DNA from: DASVHS01 sp038244815
GTDB lineage: Bacteria > Acidobacteriota > Thermoanaerobaculia > Gp7-AA8
DNA length: 64,000 bases
Direction: 5' to 3'
NCBI GenBank assembly: GCA_038244815.1
Contig: JBBRTB010000012.1
Coordinates: forward strand, 62,001 to 126,000
A program made the translations under genes and the position numbers. This document shows, piece by piece, positions 1 to 8,300 of this stretch; positions within the stretch are counted from its first letter, which is position 1; each line of letters opens with the position of its first letter. The notes under the pieces were generated by a model. That model searched no databases and was not told the DNA's origin. It was given only the letters and a program-made list of their open reading frames with translations.

Positions 1-522
1 GCCGAAATCAAACAGGCTCGCCGAGACCGGCTTGCCGTCGACGAACAGATGCTTCTCCAGCAGGTGCCAGCCGCGCGGGCGCACCAGAAGCGTGGCCGTC
101 TTCTCGTTCAGCTTGTACTGCTTTGTGCCGCTGTCGAAGGAGATGGTGCGCCGCACGGCGTCGCGCAGGTTGGCCTGCCCTTCGATGTTGTTGCTCCATG
201 TCGGCGCATTCGCGTCCTCGAAGTCGGCCATGAAGACATTCGCGCCGGAGTTGAGCGCGTTGATGATCATCTTGCGGTCGACCGGACCAGTGATCTCGAC
301 GCGGCGGTCGTTGAGATCGGGGACGATCGGCGCGACCGTCCACTGGCGTTCGCGAACGGCCTTGGTCTCCTGTAGAAAGTCGGGCAGCTCGCCGGCGTCG
401 AGCCGCTTCTTGCGCTCTTCGCGTTTTGCGAGCAGCTCCTGGCGTCGCGGTTCGAACTCCCGCTGCAACAGGGTGATGAAGGCCACGGCCTCAGGCGTCA
501 GGATCGCGCTGGTCTCGGTCAT
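1..522 (-). CDS. aceB: malate synthase A, N-terminal part (runs off the window)
   Basis: The minus strand is open from the window edge to an ATG at 522 (174 codons seen). The start is MTETSAILTPEAVAF, and the segment MADFEDANAPTWSNN is the conserved malate synthase A signature. The reading continues through VRPRGWHLLEKH and leaves the window at SLFDFG. Malate synthase condenses glyoxylate with acetyl-CoA to malate in the glyoxylate shunt. It is cytosolic and soluble. No clear Shine-Dalgarno is visible before this ATG. Isocitrate lyase is not in the window. Family assignment is firm; the catalytic C-terminal half cannot be inspected. Confidence 0.9.
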   Translation of the reverse strand, partial: MTETSAILTPEAVAFITLLQREFEPRRQELLAKREERKKRLDAGELPDFLQETKAVRERQWTVAPIVPDLNDRRVEITGPVDRKMIINALNSGANVFMADFEDANAPTWSNNIEGQANLRDAVRRTISFDSGTKQYKLNEKTATLLVRPRGWHLLEKHLFVDGKPVSASLFDFG

Positions 523-622
523 CAAGGCATGATGAGCACGGCCGCTGCCAAGTCAAGCGCCACGCGCTGTTGCGGAAATTTGTCGGCAACGTCGCCTCCG
601 CCCGAGCTGGGCGCGGTACACA

Positions 623-1433
623 ATGAGCGCCGTGAGCAAGACGCGCCGCGACTTCATCCGCATCGCCGCAGGGGGCGCCGCCGGTCTGATGCTGGCCGTC
701 GAGCTGCCCGCGGCGAAGTCGAAGAAGCCCTCCGTCTCGTTCCGTCCGAACGCCTGGCCGCGCATCGGCTCCGACGGCACCTCGCTGCCGATGATCGTGC
801 GCACGCCCTGTCCCATCTCTTCCGCCTGATCGGCACGCCCACGAGCAAACTCGGCGATCACGATCTCGTCACCGGCCGCGCCAGATTCGGCCTCGACACG
901 CGCGTGCCGGGGATGCGCTTCGCGACCGTCGTTCCATCGCCGCGGGTCGGCTCGCGCGTGGCCGGCTTCGACGCCACGAAAGCGAAAGCGGTCCGCGGCG
1001 TTCGCGACGTCGTGGGCCTGTCGTCGGACGTCGCTGTCGTCGCGGACAAGACCTGGCTGGCGCTGCAGGCGCAGGGCCTCGTCGACGTCCATTGGGACCA
1101 CTCGGCCGCGCTGCTGTTCGATTCCGAGGAGTACATCGGGCAGTTGCTGAAGAGAGACGATGCGGCGCGGTGTCGATGCGCTCGGTCTCGCCACACGACG
1201 CACCGCCGCAGCCATCGAAGACACTCGAGGCGCAGTACGTCTATCCGTTCCTGGCCCACGCCGCTCTCGAGCCGATGAACTGCATCGCCGCCGTCCGCGG
1301 CGACGGCTGCGAAATCTGGGCGCCGACGCAGGCTCCGAACCGCGTGCCGCGCATGCGATGCACCGAGGCGTGCTGCAGGTGTCCGAGCCGCATGTCGTCG
1401 CTTCTCGCCCAGACGATGCAGCGACGGGGGTGA
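623..1433 (+). pseudogene. decayed xanthine dehydrogenase-family molybdopterin subunit (isoquinoline 1-oxidoreductase beta type)
   Basis: An intact-looking start (MSAVSKTRRDFIRIAAGG) gives a twin-arginine signal, RRDFIR, followed by FRPNAWPRIGSDG, as in IorB-type subunits. After about 69 codons this frame stops. Homology resumes in another frame around 850-1130 (GRARFGLDTRVPGMRFA, then VAVVADKTWLALQ). It resumes again in the third frame at about 1225-1370 (LEAQYVYPFLAHAALEPMNC, WAPTQAPNRV). At least two frameshifts and a large internal deletion separate these pieces, and most of the usual 700-plus residues are missing. The intact protein would be a periplasmic molybdenum hydroxylase subunit. 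No partner 2Fe-2S subunit is nearby. Confidence 0.8.
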
Positions 1434-1455
1434 GAGTACGGAGGCTGCCGATCGG

Positions 1456-1529
1456 AGGCCTCGGGCCTCGGTCCTCGGTTGAACCCTCGCAAATACTGAG
1501 TGAACCGAGGCCCGAGGCCCGAGGCCCGA
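1456..1529. repeat. long hairpin built from CCTCGGG heptads between convergent genes
   Basis: The left arm (about 1456-1482) and the right arm (about 1501-1529) are near-perfect reverse complements made of the heptad CCTCGGG/CCCGAGG. An AT-richer loop of about 18 bases separates them. It lies between the plus-strand pseudogene and the minus-strand bacilliredoxin gene, so it could act as a bidirectional terminator. There is no T-tract. Confidence 0.65.
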
Positions 1530-1534
1530 TCCAA

Positions 1535-1975
1535 TCACGCCACCGTCTTCGCGCAGTACTTCTCGAATGCCTGAGCGAGATCGGCGGCAACGTCGTAGGC
1601 TTCGCGGCCTTCGATCTGGTGGCGCTCGATCATCTTCACCACTTCGCCGTCGCGCATGAGCGCGATCGACGGTGAGGACGGGCGATAGCCGGCGAAGTAC
1701 TCGCGGGCCCGCTGCGTGGCCTCGCGATCGTTGCCGGCGAACACCGTGATCATCTTGTCGGGCATGGTGTTTTTCTCGCGGGCGCCTTCGAGCGCCATGG
1801 TCACGGCCGGACGGGCCATGCCGGCGGCGCAGCCGCACACGGAATTCACCACGACCAGGACCGTCCCCTTCGTGTTCTTGATCGCGGCATCGACATCGGC
1901 CGCGGTCCGCGCTTCTTCGATTCCGAGCCGGGTCAGCTCCTGACGCATCGGCGCGACCATTCTTTCGTCGTACAT
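1535..1975 (-). CDS. BrxA/BrxB-type bacilliredoxin (YphP/YqiW family)
   Basis: The 146-residue protein has the length of the YphP/YqiW family and carries the redox motif CGC in VVNSVCGCAAGMARPAV, near residues 48-50. The C-terminal half (MIERHQIEGREAYDVAADL) also fits. In Firmicutes these thioredoxin-fold proteins remove bacillithiol from protein thiols; outside that phylum the thiol partner is less clear. The start ATG at 1975 is preceded by GGGAGGG at good spacing. It is transcribed alone, ending at a long hairpin. A thioredoxin-reductase-like flavoprotein resembling the bacillithiol reductase group occurs at 35.2-36.3 kb, but any functional link is only an inference. Confidence 0.88.
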   Translation of the reverse strand: MYDERMVAPMRQELTRLGIEEARTAADVDAAIKNTKGTVLVVVNSVCGCAAGMARPAVTMALEGAREKNTMPDKMITVFAGNDREATQRAREYFAGYRPSSPSIALMRDGEVVKMIERHQIEGREAYDVAADLAQAFEKYCAKTVA

Positions 1976-2029
1976 CGGTCCCTCCCGTTTAGCTAAACGC
2001 GATCATAGCGGAAAAATTCGAGCACCCTC

Positions 2030-3517
2030 TCAATGCCTGGAAGTATCGCTCACCTGCATCGAATTCACCATCGCCTGCAGCACGCTGGCGTAGCGGTTCG
2101 CGTCGGCCTCGGGCGTGACGAACAGCATGTAGAGCAGATGCCCGTCGTCGAGCTGGCGCGTGACCACGTTCACCCGTTCGTTGATGCCGGTGCTCGGGTC
2201 CGTTCCGCGCAACGCCACGGCCAGGGCCCGGCCGCCGCTGAGGTTGAAGCGCTGCGTGGAGTTCCTGATCATCTGCAGGTACGAGCTCTGCTGGCGAACC
2301 TGAGCGAGCAGATCGTTCGTGGCGTTCTCGAGCGTGATCGTGCCCATGTACACGTTGCCGTTGCCGTTGCTGCGGAATCCCGACGCGGGAGTGGAAGCGC
2401 CGAACGGATCGTAGTGGTTGATCATCGCGCCGTACACGACCTCGGTCCGGCCGTTGATCTCGCCCACTCCGCCCTCGGGTGCGATGGTGACGCCGGTGGC
2501 GCCTTCCTGATAGACGCGCCAGTTCGCCGGATAGGAGAGCCGGTAGACACCGGAAGGTGCCGTGTAGCTGCGGAGAGAAGTGGCCGGAGCGGCAACCGTG
2601 ATCTTCGTGGACGCGCGGCTCGCCGAGCGGGAGCGGCCGTTGTTTGCGCTCGATGGCGCCGCCGCGGTCCGGCCTGCCTGCGCCGTTGCCGGCGCGGCGC
2701 CGCGGCCACGGAGGTCCGCCTGGATCTGGTGCAGCTCGGCGACGTTCGTCGTCGGCGCCGATGCCACGTGCAGCAGCTTTGCTTCCTGCTGGATGCGCGC
2801 GATGCGGTCCGGCGGCGCGGGATGATCGGACGTCCAGGTCGTCTTCTTCGACTTGTCGACGCTCTCCAGCGTCTTGAAGAAGTTCACCATGTCGGTCGGC
2901 GAATAGCCGGATGCGGCCAGGATCTGCGCGCCGCGCACGTCGGCCTGCGACTCGAGATCGCGGCTGTATTTGAGGAAGAGCGCGTTGAGTCCGATTCCGC
3001 CGACGGTGTTGAGGATCTGCGCCGTCCCCGCTCCCACTTTCCCGCCGAGGATTCCGCCCAGGATGCTGAGACCGGCCTGGGCGGCGTAGGCCTTCGAGGC
3101 CTGGTGCGTTCCGTGGCGCAGCGACACGTGCGAGATCTCGTGTGCGAGCACGCCGGCGACCTCGCCTTCGTTCCTGGCCTGATCGAGCACGCCGCGATTG
3201 ACGTAGACGAATCCGCCCGGCAGCGCGAACGCGTTGATGTCGGCCGAGTTCACGACGCGGAACTGATATTGAAACTGCGGGCCGCCGGCGTTCTGCGCAA
3301 GCCGCTGTCCGATGCGGTTCACGTAGGCCTGCACCTGGTTGTCGTTGAGCATCGGCAGTTGCTGCTCCGCCTGCGCCGCCGACTGCTGCCCGATCTGCAC
3401 GTCATCCTGAGGCGAGAAGAGATTCCATCCCGGCTGGATCTTCGTCTGCGCCGTGGCAATGCCGCTCGTCAGCACGAGCGCGACAAGCACCGAGACGAGA
3501 TTGGTTCGTCGATTCAA
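2030..3517 (-). CDS. secreted M48-family zinc metalloprotease, BepA-like
   Basis: The 495-residue protein has an N-terminal signal (LVSVLVALVLTSGIATAQ) and the zinc motif HEISH at about residues 126-130. Downstream, SRDLESQADVRGAQIL supplies the third ligand glutamate (ExxxD). This is the M48 layout of periplasmic quality-control peptidases such as BepA. There is no clear TPR region. The C-terminal 200 residues (from about SYTAPSGVYRLSYPANW) form a separate, unassigned beta-rich domain. The start is TTG at 3517, because AGGAGGTG lies four bases upstream and no better start is available. The linker around residues 270-310 is low-complexity Ala/Ser/Thr/Arg. Confidence 0.88.
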   Translation of the reverse strand: MNRRTNLVSVLVALVLTSGIATAQTKIQPGWNLFSPQDDVQIGQQSAAQAEQQLPMLNDNQVQAYVNRIGQRLAQNAGGPQFQYQFRVVNSADINAFALPGGFVYVNRGVLDQARNEGEVAGVLAHEISHVSLRHGTHQASKAYAAQAGLSILGGILGGKVGAGTAQILNTVGGIGLNALFLKYSRDLESQADVRGAQILAASGYSPTDMVNFFKTLESVDKSKKTTWTSDHPAPPDRIARIQQEAKLLHVASAPTTNVAELHQIQADLRGRGAAPATAQAGRTAAAPSSANNGRSRSASRASTKITVAAPATSLRSYTAPSGVYRLSYPANWRVYQEGATGVTIAPEGGVGEINGRTEVVYGAMINHYDPFGASTPASGFRSNGNGNVYMGTITLENATNDLLAQVRQQSSYLQMIRNSTQRFNLSGGRALAVALRGTDPSTGINERVNVVTRQLDDGHLLYMLFVTPEADANRYASVLQAMVNSMQVSDTSRH

Positions 3518-3576
3518 GGGACACCTCCTGGTTCAGGCTGTCTCAATGCATATCTGAGGCCCCCTGATGGGTCCTC

Positions 3577-3675
3577 GGTGCTGGGTGCTGGGTGCTGGGT
3601 GCTCGGTGCTGGGTGCTGGGTGCTCGGTCGAGGACCGGTAACCGGTAACCGGTAACCCAGCGACCCAGCGACCCG
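3577..3675. repeat. heptanucleotide tandem repeats
   Basis: Seven consecutive GGTGCTG/GGTGCTC heptads occupy 3577-3625. Three GGTAACC heptads follow at 3637-3657, then two CCCAGCGA units. The array lies in the gap between the M48 peptidase gene and the stop of the sugar dehydrogenase gene, both on the minus strand. No open frame of its own is credible. Confidence 0.85.
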
Positions 3676-3701
3676 CGTTACCAACCCAGCAACCCGAAAA
3701 G

Positions 3702-4916
3702 CTACCTCCCCACCGCCCTCCTCCTCGCCCCGGTGAGGCGGACGAGCTCGGCGCGATCGGTTTCGTCGATGAGACCGTCGCCGTTCGCGTCGCAGCCCCA
3801 GCTTCCGTTGAACGTACCGTTCTGCGCGTTCGTGGTGGGTTCGGGGGCGTCGGCAAGCTCGCGCTCGAAGGCATCGAGGTCGGCGGAGTTGAGGTGACCG
3901 TCGCCGTTGCAGTCGCCGCGCATCGGAACGATGAGGCGGTAGAGCGAGTCGCCGGTGACGAATACGATGTCGCCGTCTTTTGATTGTGCCACGTCGATGA
4001 TCGAGCCGGTCTCGTGATCGATGAGCGCGATGGGATCGGGAAGCGGCCTGGCGTCGATATCGGGGACGAAGAGGATCGCTTTAGCGACGAACGTGGCCAT
4101 GAGGATGCCGGAGCGGAGCTGCGGATTCGCGCCGTTGAGCGCGACCGTGCCGGTCGGCGCCACCGTCTTCTGGAAGAAGTAGACGGGCGGCGTCACGCCC
4201 TCGGCGGGCGGTTGACCGGCGAACGTGAACGGCCATCCGCAGTTCGCCCCTTCGGCGAGCACGTTGAGGTCGTCGCCGATGCCGGGGCCGTTGTCGGCGA
4301 CGATCACACGCTGCCGGCTGGGGTCCCAGATCACATCGAATGGATTGCGCAGGCCGCGTGCCCATTGCGTCACCGTGCCGTCGGGCGCGATGCGGAAGAT
4401 CTTCCCGCCGTTCCACTGCGGCAGCGAGGCGATGAGACCGCCGCCGTAGTCGCCGATGCCGACGACGATCGAGCCGTCGGCGCCGACGGTGGGATTGCCG
4501 CCGTGGTGTTCGGCATAGGAGCCGCGCACGGGGAAGTCGATGTCACAGACGAACGGATGGATCACGCTCTCCTGGCCCGTGACGAGATCGATGCGGGAGA
4601 TGACGTCGTAGGTCTGGCCGAAGGTCGTGTAGTGCACGACCGCGTCGTCGTCGTCGAGCAATGCCAGGCCGAGGAGGCCGGAGTTGCCGTTGGCGTCGGT
4701 GGTGACGTGAGCGAGGAGCGTGCTCGCGCCGCCGGCGAAGCGAAAGATGTCGCCCGCGGTCGTCGTGTAATCGATGCGGCCCTGGGAGTCGACGGCCACA
4801 GAGCTGATGAACCCGCCCGCGCCCGCGCCCAGTTTCTCGACGCGGAAGCCGGGCAGCGTCGCCGCGTGCAGCGAGAGCGCGACGGCGAGGGACATGATGG
4901 GGAAGAGGACTTTCAT
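3702..4916 (-). CDS. secreted PQQ-dependent sugar dehydrogenase-like beta-propeller with C-terminal EF-hand/dockerin-like calcium loops
   Basis: The protein (404 residues from the ATG at 4916) begins with a signal peptide (MKVLFPIMSLAVALSLHAA). It then shows the six-bladed glucose/sorbosone dehydrogenase pattern: GLLGLALLDDD, HHGGNPTVGADGSI, WARGLRNPFDVIWDPS, VIVADNGPGIGDDLN and NCGWPF. The C-terminal 60 residues contain two calcium loops, GDCNGDGHLNSADLDAFERE and CDANGDGLIDETDRAELVRL, a dockerin-like pair often seen at the ends of secreted proteins. An upstream in-frame ATG at 4943 would put nine residues before the signal peptide, so 4916 is preferred; neither start has a strong ribosome-binding site. 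Substrate is unknown. Confidence 0.82.
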   Translation of the reverse strand: MKVLFPIMSLAVALSLHAATLPGFRVEKLGAGAGGFISSVAVDSQGRIDYTTTAGDIFRFAGGASTLLAHVTTDANGNSGLLGLALLDDDDAVVHYTTFGQTYDVISRIDLVTGQESVIHPFVCDIDFPVRGSYAEHHGGNPTVGADGSIVVGIGDYGGGLIASLPQWNGGKIFRIAPDGTVTQWARGLRNPFDVIWDPSRQRVIVADNGPGIGDDLNVLAEGANCGWPFTFAGQPPAEGVTPPVYFFQKTVAPTGTVALNGANPQLRSGILMATFVAKAILFVPDIDARPLPDPIALIDHETGSIIDVAQSKDGDIVFVTGDSLYRLIVPMRGDCNGDGHLNSADLDAFERELADAPEPTTNAQNGTFNGSWGCDANGDGLIDETDRAELVRLTGARRRAVGR

Positions 4917-5058
4917 CGAGAGTGGACCCGAAGAACGAACCATGCCAGATCAGGAGGAAATATGCAGTGCGGGGAGAAAGTTAGAGAGGTTCCTTGACGG
5001 GAGAGCGTGGGCTGTCGATAATGCGCCCCTCTCGGATGTAGCCGTCGTTTCCAAATGT

Positions 5059-5137
<79 letters not shown>

Positions 5138-5150
5138 CGAATCCAATACG

Positions 5151-5176
5151 TTACGGCCACCGCGAGGTGGCCGTAA
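5151..5176 (+). terminator. perfect hairpin just downstream of tRNA-fMet
   Basis: TTACGGCCACC (5151-5161) and GGTGGCCGTAA (5166-5176) are perfect complements around a GCGA tetraloop, an 11-bp stem that begins 16 bases after the tRNA CCA end. There is no T-tract, so it may be a processing or stabilising hairpin as well as a terminator. Confidence 0.65.
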
Positions 5177-5304
5177 CTGCCTCCTGTCTAGTGTCCTGTC
5201 TAGGTAAGTCGCCGAAACGTTCGACCGGACTCGTACAACGCTCGCCGGGGAAGCGTGCGTATCGACTACCACGACGTGGCGGACACGCAATTCGGCCCAC
5301 AAAC

Positions 5305-8300
5305 CTACTCCACCACGGGGCGACCCTTCGTTCCGGTTCGGATGGCGCGCATGTGCGCTGCTTTCACAGTGGTGCCGACGGTGAGCGACGGATCGGTGTA
5401 CACCATCACGGAAGCTCCGAGGAGGTTGCGCGCCTCGCCGAGGCTGAAGCGAAGCTCGGTCATGTCCGCGGCCCTGATCAACCCTCCCACAGCGATGGCG
5501 TTCGTATACGAAGCATTGGCCAGGTTCGCCGCCGAACGGACGGCGTCGACTGCGGTTCGCAGCTCGGCCATGTGGACTGCCTTGATGACGGTCGAGCCGG
5601 CGATGAGCAGCTCGTCGGTGAACACGATCGTAGTCGCGAAATCGTTGTTGCTCGGAGCACTGGCCGCGCTCGCAGCGTTCACGGCCCGCACCTGGTAGAG
5701 ATAGGTCGTGTTCCCGCTCAGACCGGAGTCAGAGAGGAACGTGGCGGCAGTCGGCGCGCCGACGGGCGCGAAGGCGCTGTTGTGATCGCTGCGATAGAGC
5801 TGATAGCTCACCGCGGTCGTCACCCCATCCCAGACGACGAAGATCTGCGAAGCGGATGCGGTCGTGGCGAGGAGGCGCGTCGGGGCGATGAGACCGCTCG
5901 GGTTCACCGTCGCGGGATCGCTGGCCGAGTTGTTGGCGGCATTGATCTCTCCCCCGCCCGACACCGAGGCCATGTTCGTCACGGTGGCGGCGGCGTTGCT
6001 GTTGACCGACACGGTGACGGTGACGGGTGGATAGCTCGCGGCCGGCGCGAGAGAATCGCTCCGCGTGCAGGTCAGCATCGGAAGATCGCACGCCCAGCTG
6101 CTTCCGCCGATCGCGGTGGCGGTCAGGCCCGCGGGGAGGTTGTCGGTCACGGTGACGGTTCCGGTCGTCGCGACCGGGCCGGAGTTGCTGGCCGTCAGCG
6201 AGTACGACGCACCGGTCTGCCCCTGCGTGAAGGTGCCGGCGTGACTCTTCGCGATCATCAGATCGGCACAAGCGCTGAGCAGGACTGAGACGTCTCTGGA
6301 AGTGTAATTGGCCACGGTCAGGTCCGGTCGCCCGTCGCCGTTGAAGTCGCCGGCAGCCACGAAGGAGGGCCCCGTGCCGGTGGCATAGCTCACCGCGGCC
6401 GCAAAGGTGCCGCTGCCGCTCCCGAAAAGGACCGACACGCTGCCGGAGACATCGTTCGCAACCGCGAGGTCCTGCTTGCCGTCGCCGTTCAAATCGTCGA
6501 TGGCGACCGAACGAGGAGTGACGCCGACGCCGTAGTTGACCGCCGTAGCGAAGCTGCCGTCCCCGTTCCCCATCAGGATCGAGACGTTGTCGGAAATCTG
6601 ATTGGTGACGGCGAGATCCAGCTTGCCGTCGCCATTGAAGTCCCCGACGGCCACGAAGTTGGGGAAGAGGCCGGTGAAATAGTCGACTTTCGCGGCGAAC
6701 GTGCCGTTGCCGTTCCCCGCCAGGATCGCGACGGAGTTGCTGAGCCCGTTGGCGACCGCGAGATCAAGCTTGCCGTCGGCGTTGAAGTCCCCTGCGGCCA
6801 CTGACATGGGATAGGAGCCGGCGGCATAGTTGACTGCCGCGGCGAAGGTGCCGTTCCCGTTTCCCACCAGGATCGACACGGTGCCGCTCTGGTTGGCGAC
6901 GGCGAGATCGAGCTTGCCGTCGCCGTTGAAATCCTCCATGGCCACGGACATCGGCGTGGCGCCGACGGAATAGTTGACCGCCGCGACGAAGGTCGCGTTC
7001 CCGTTTCCGATCAGGACCGACACGTTGTTGGATCCGGAGTTTGCGCTGACGAGATCGAGTTTCCCATCGCCGTTGAAGTCGCCGGCGGCCACGGAATTGG
7101 GGGCAGCGCCCACAGCAGGTCCGCCTGCCGCAGCTATCGTGCCTGTGCCGTTGCCGACAAGGATCGAGACGACGCCCCAAGAGAGGTTCGCGATGGCGAG
7201 GTCCAGCTTCGCATCACCGTTGAAATCGCCGACAGCGATGGAAGCAAGGGTGCTGTTGTAGCCCGGGTAGTAGTTGACTGCCGGTGTGAACGAGCCGCAG
7301 TACGGCACGCCGGGGTCGATGATGGTCGGGTTGCTCGCGACGTCGTTCGCCGTATTGAGCTGGCCGCCGCCGGAGACGGTGGCGATGTTCGTGACAGATG
7401 CCGGAGCATCGCTGGCGACATTCACCGTCACGGTCATCACCGGATAGCTCGCAGCCGCGGAAAGCGCGTCGCTCCTCGTACAGGTGAGCGTCGCGAGAAC
7501 GCAGTTCCACCCGTTGCCGCGAATCGCTGTGGCCGTGAGTCCTGTCGGAATCATGTCGATCATCGTGACGGTGCCGCTCGTCGCAGTTCCGCCGGCGTTG
7601 CGCACCGCGATCGAATAGCTCTTGCCGGTCTGCCTCTGCTTGAAGTTGCCCGCGTGAGTCTTCGTGACCGCGAGATCCGGCACCTGAACGACGGTGGTCG
7701 GATCGGTCGCCGTATCGTTCGCCGTGTAGGTCTGCGAACCGCCGGTGACCGCGACGCTGTTGGTCACAGTGGCCGCGGCGGTTGTGGCGACGTCGACGGT
7801 GAGCGTGATCGCCGGATAGCTGCTGCCGGATGCGAGCGCGTTGCTCCTCGTGCAGCTGCGCGTGCCGAGCGTGCAGACCCAGCCGGCTCCGCTGATGGCG
7901 GTCGCCGTCAGGCCGCCCGGGAGAGTGTCGGTGACGGTCACCGGCCCGGACGACGCCACTCCTCCGATATTGGTGACCGTGATCGTGTACGAAGCACCAG
8001 ATTGTCCCTGCGTGAAGTTGCCCGAGTGACTCTTCGTGAGCGTGATGTCGGGGAACTGGTTGACGCTCGTTAGAACCGACGCGGTGTCGTTGGCGGTATT
8101 GGCCTGGCTGCCCCCCGAGACCGTGGCCGTGACCGTGACCGACGCCGGAGCGTTGCTGGCCACATTGACCGTGAGAGTGATCGACGGATAGCCGCTGTTG
8201 CCAGGCAATGAGTCGGTCCGCGTACAGGTCAGCGTGCCGGCGGGGCACGTCCACCCCGTCCCCACAAGGCCGGTGGCCGTCAGGCCGGATGGCGGTGTGA

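Noticed and set aside
760..830. Antisense peptide EEMGQGVRTI resembling a molybdenum hydroxylase motif
   Set aside because: It lies on the strand opposite to the decayed molybdopterin dehydrogenase. Flanking antisense residues do not continue the family, so the match is taken as chance.
2033..3655. 540-codon plus-strand open frame
   Set aside because: It is antisense to the M48 peptidase gene, whose HEISH motif and ribosome-binding site are clear. The plus-strand product is Arg/Val/His-rich with no domain, as expected from an opposite-strand shadow in GC-rich DNA.
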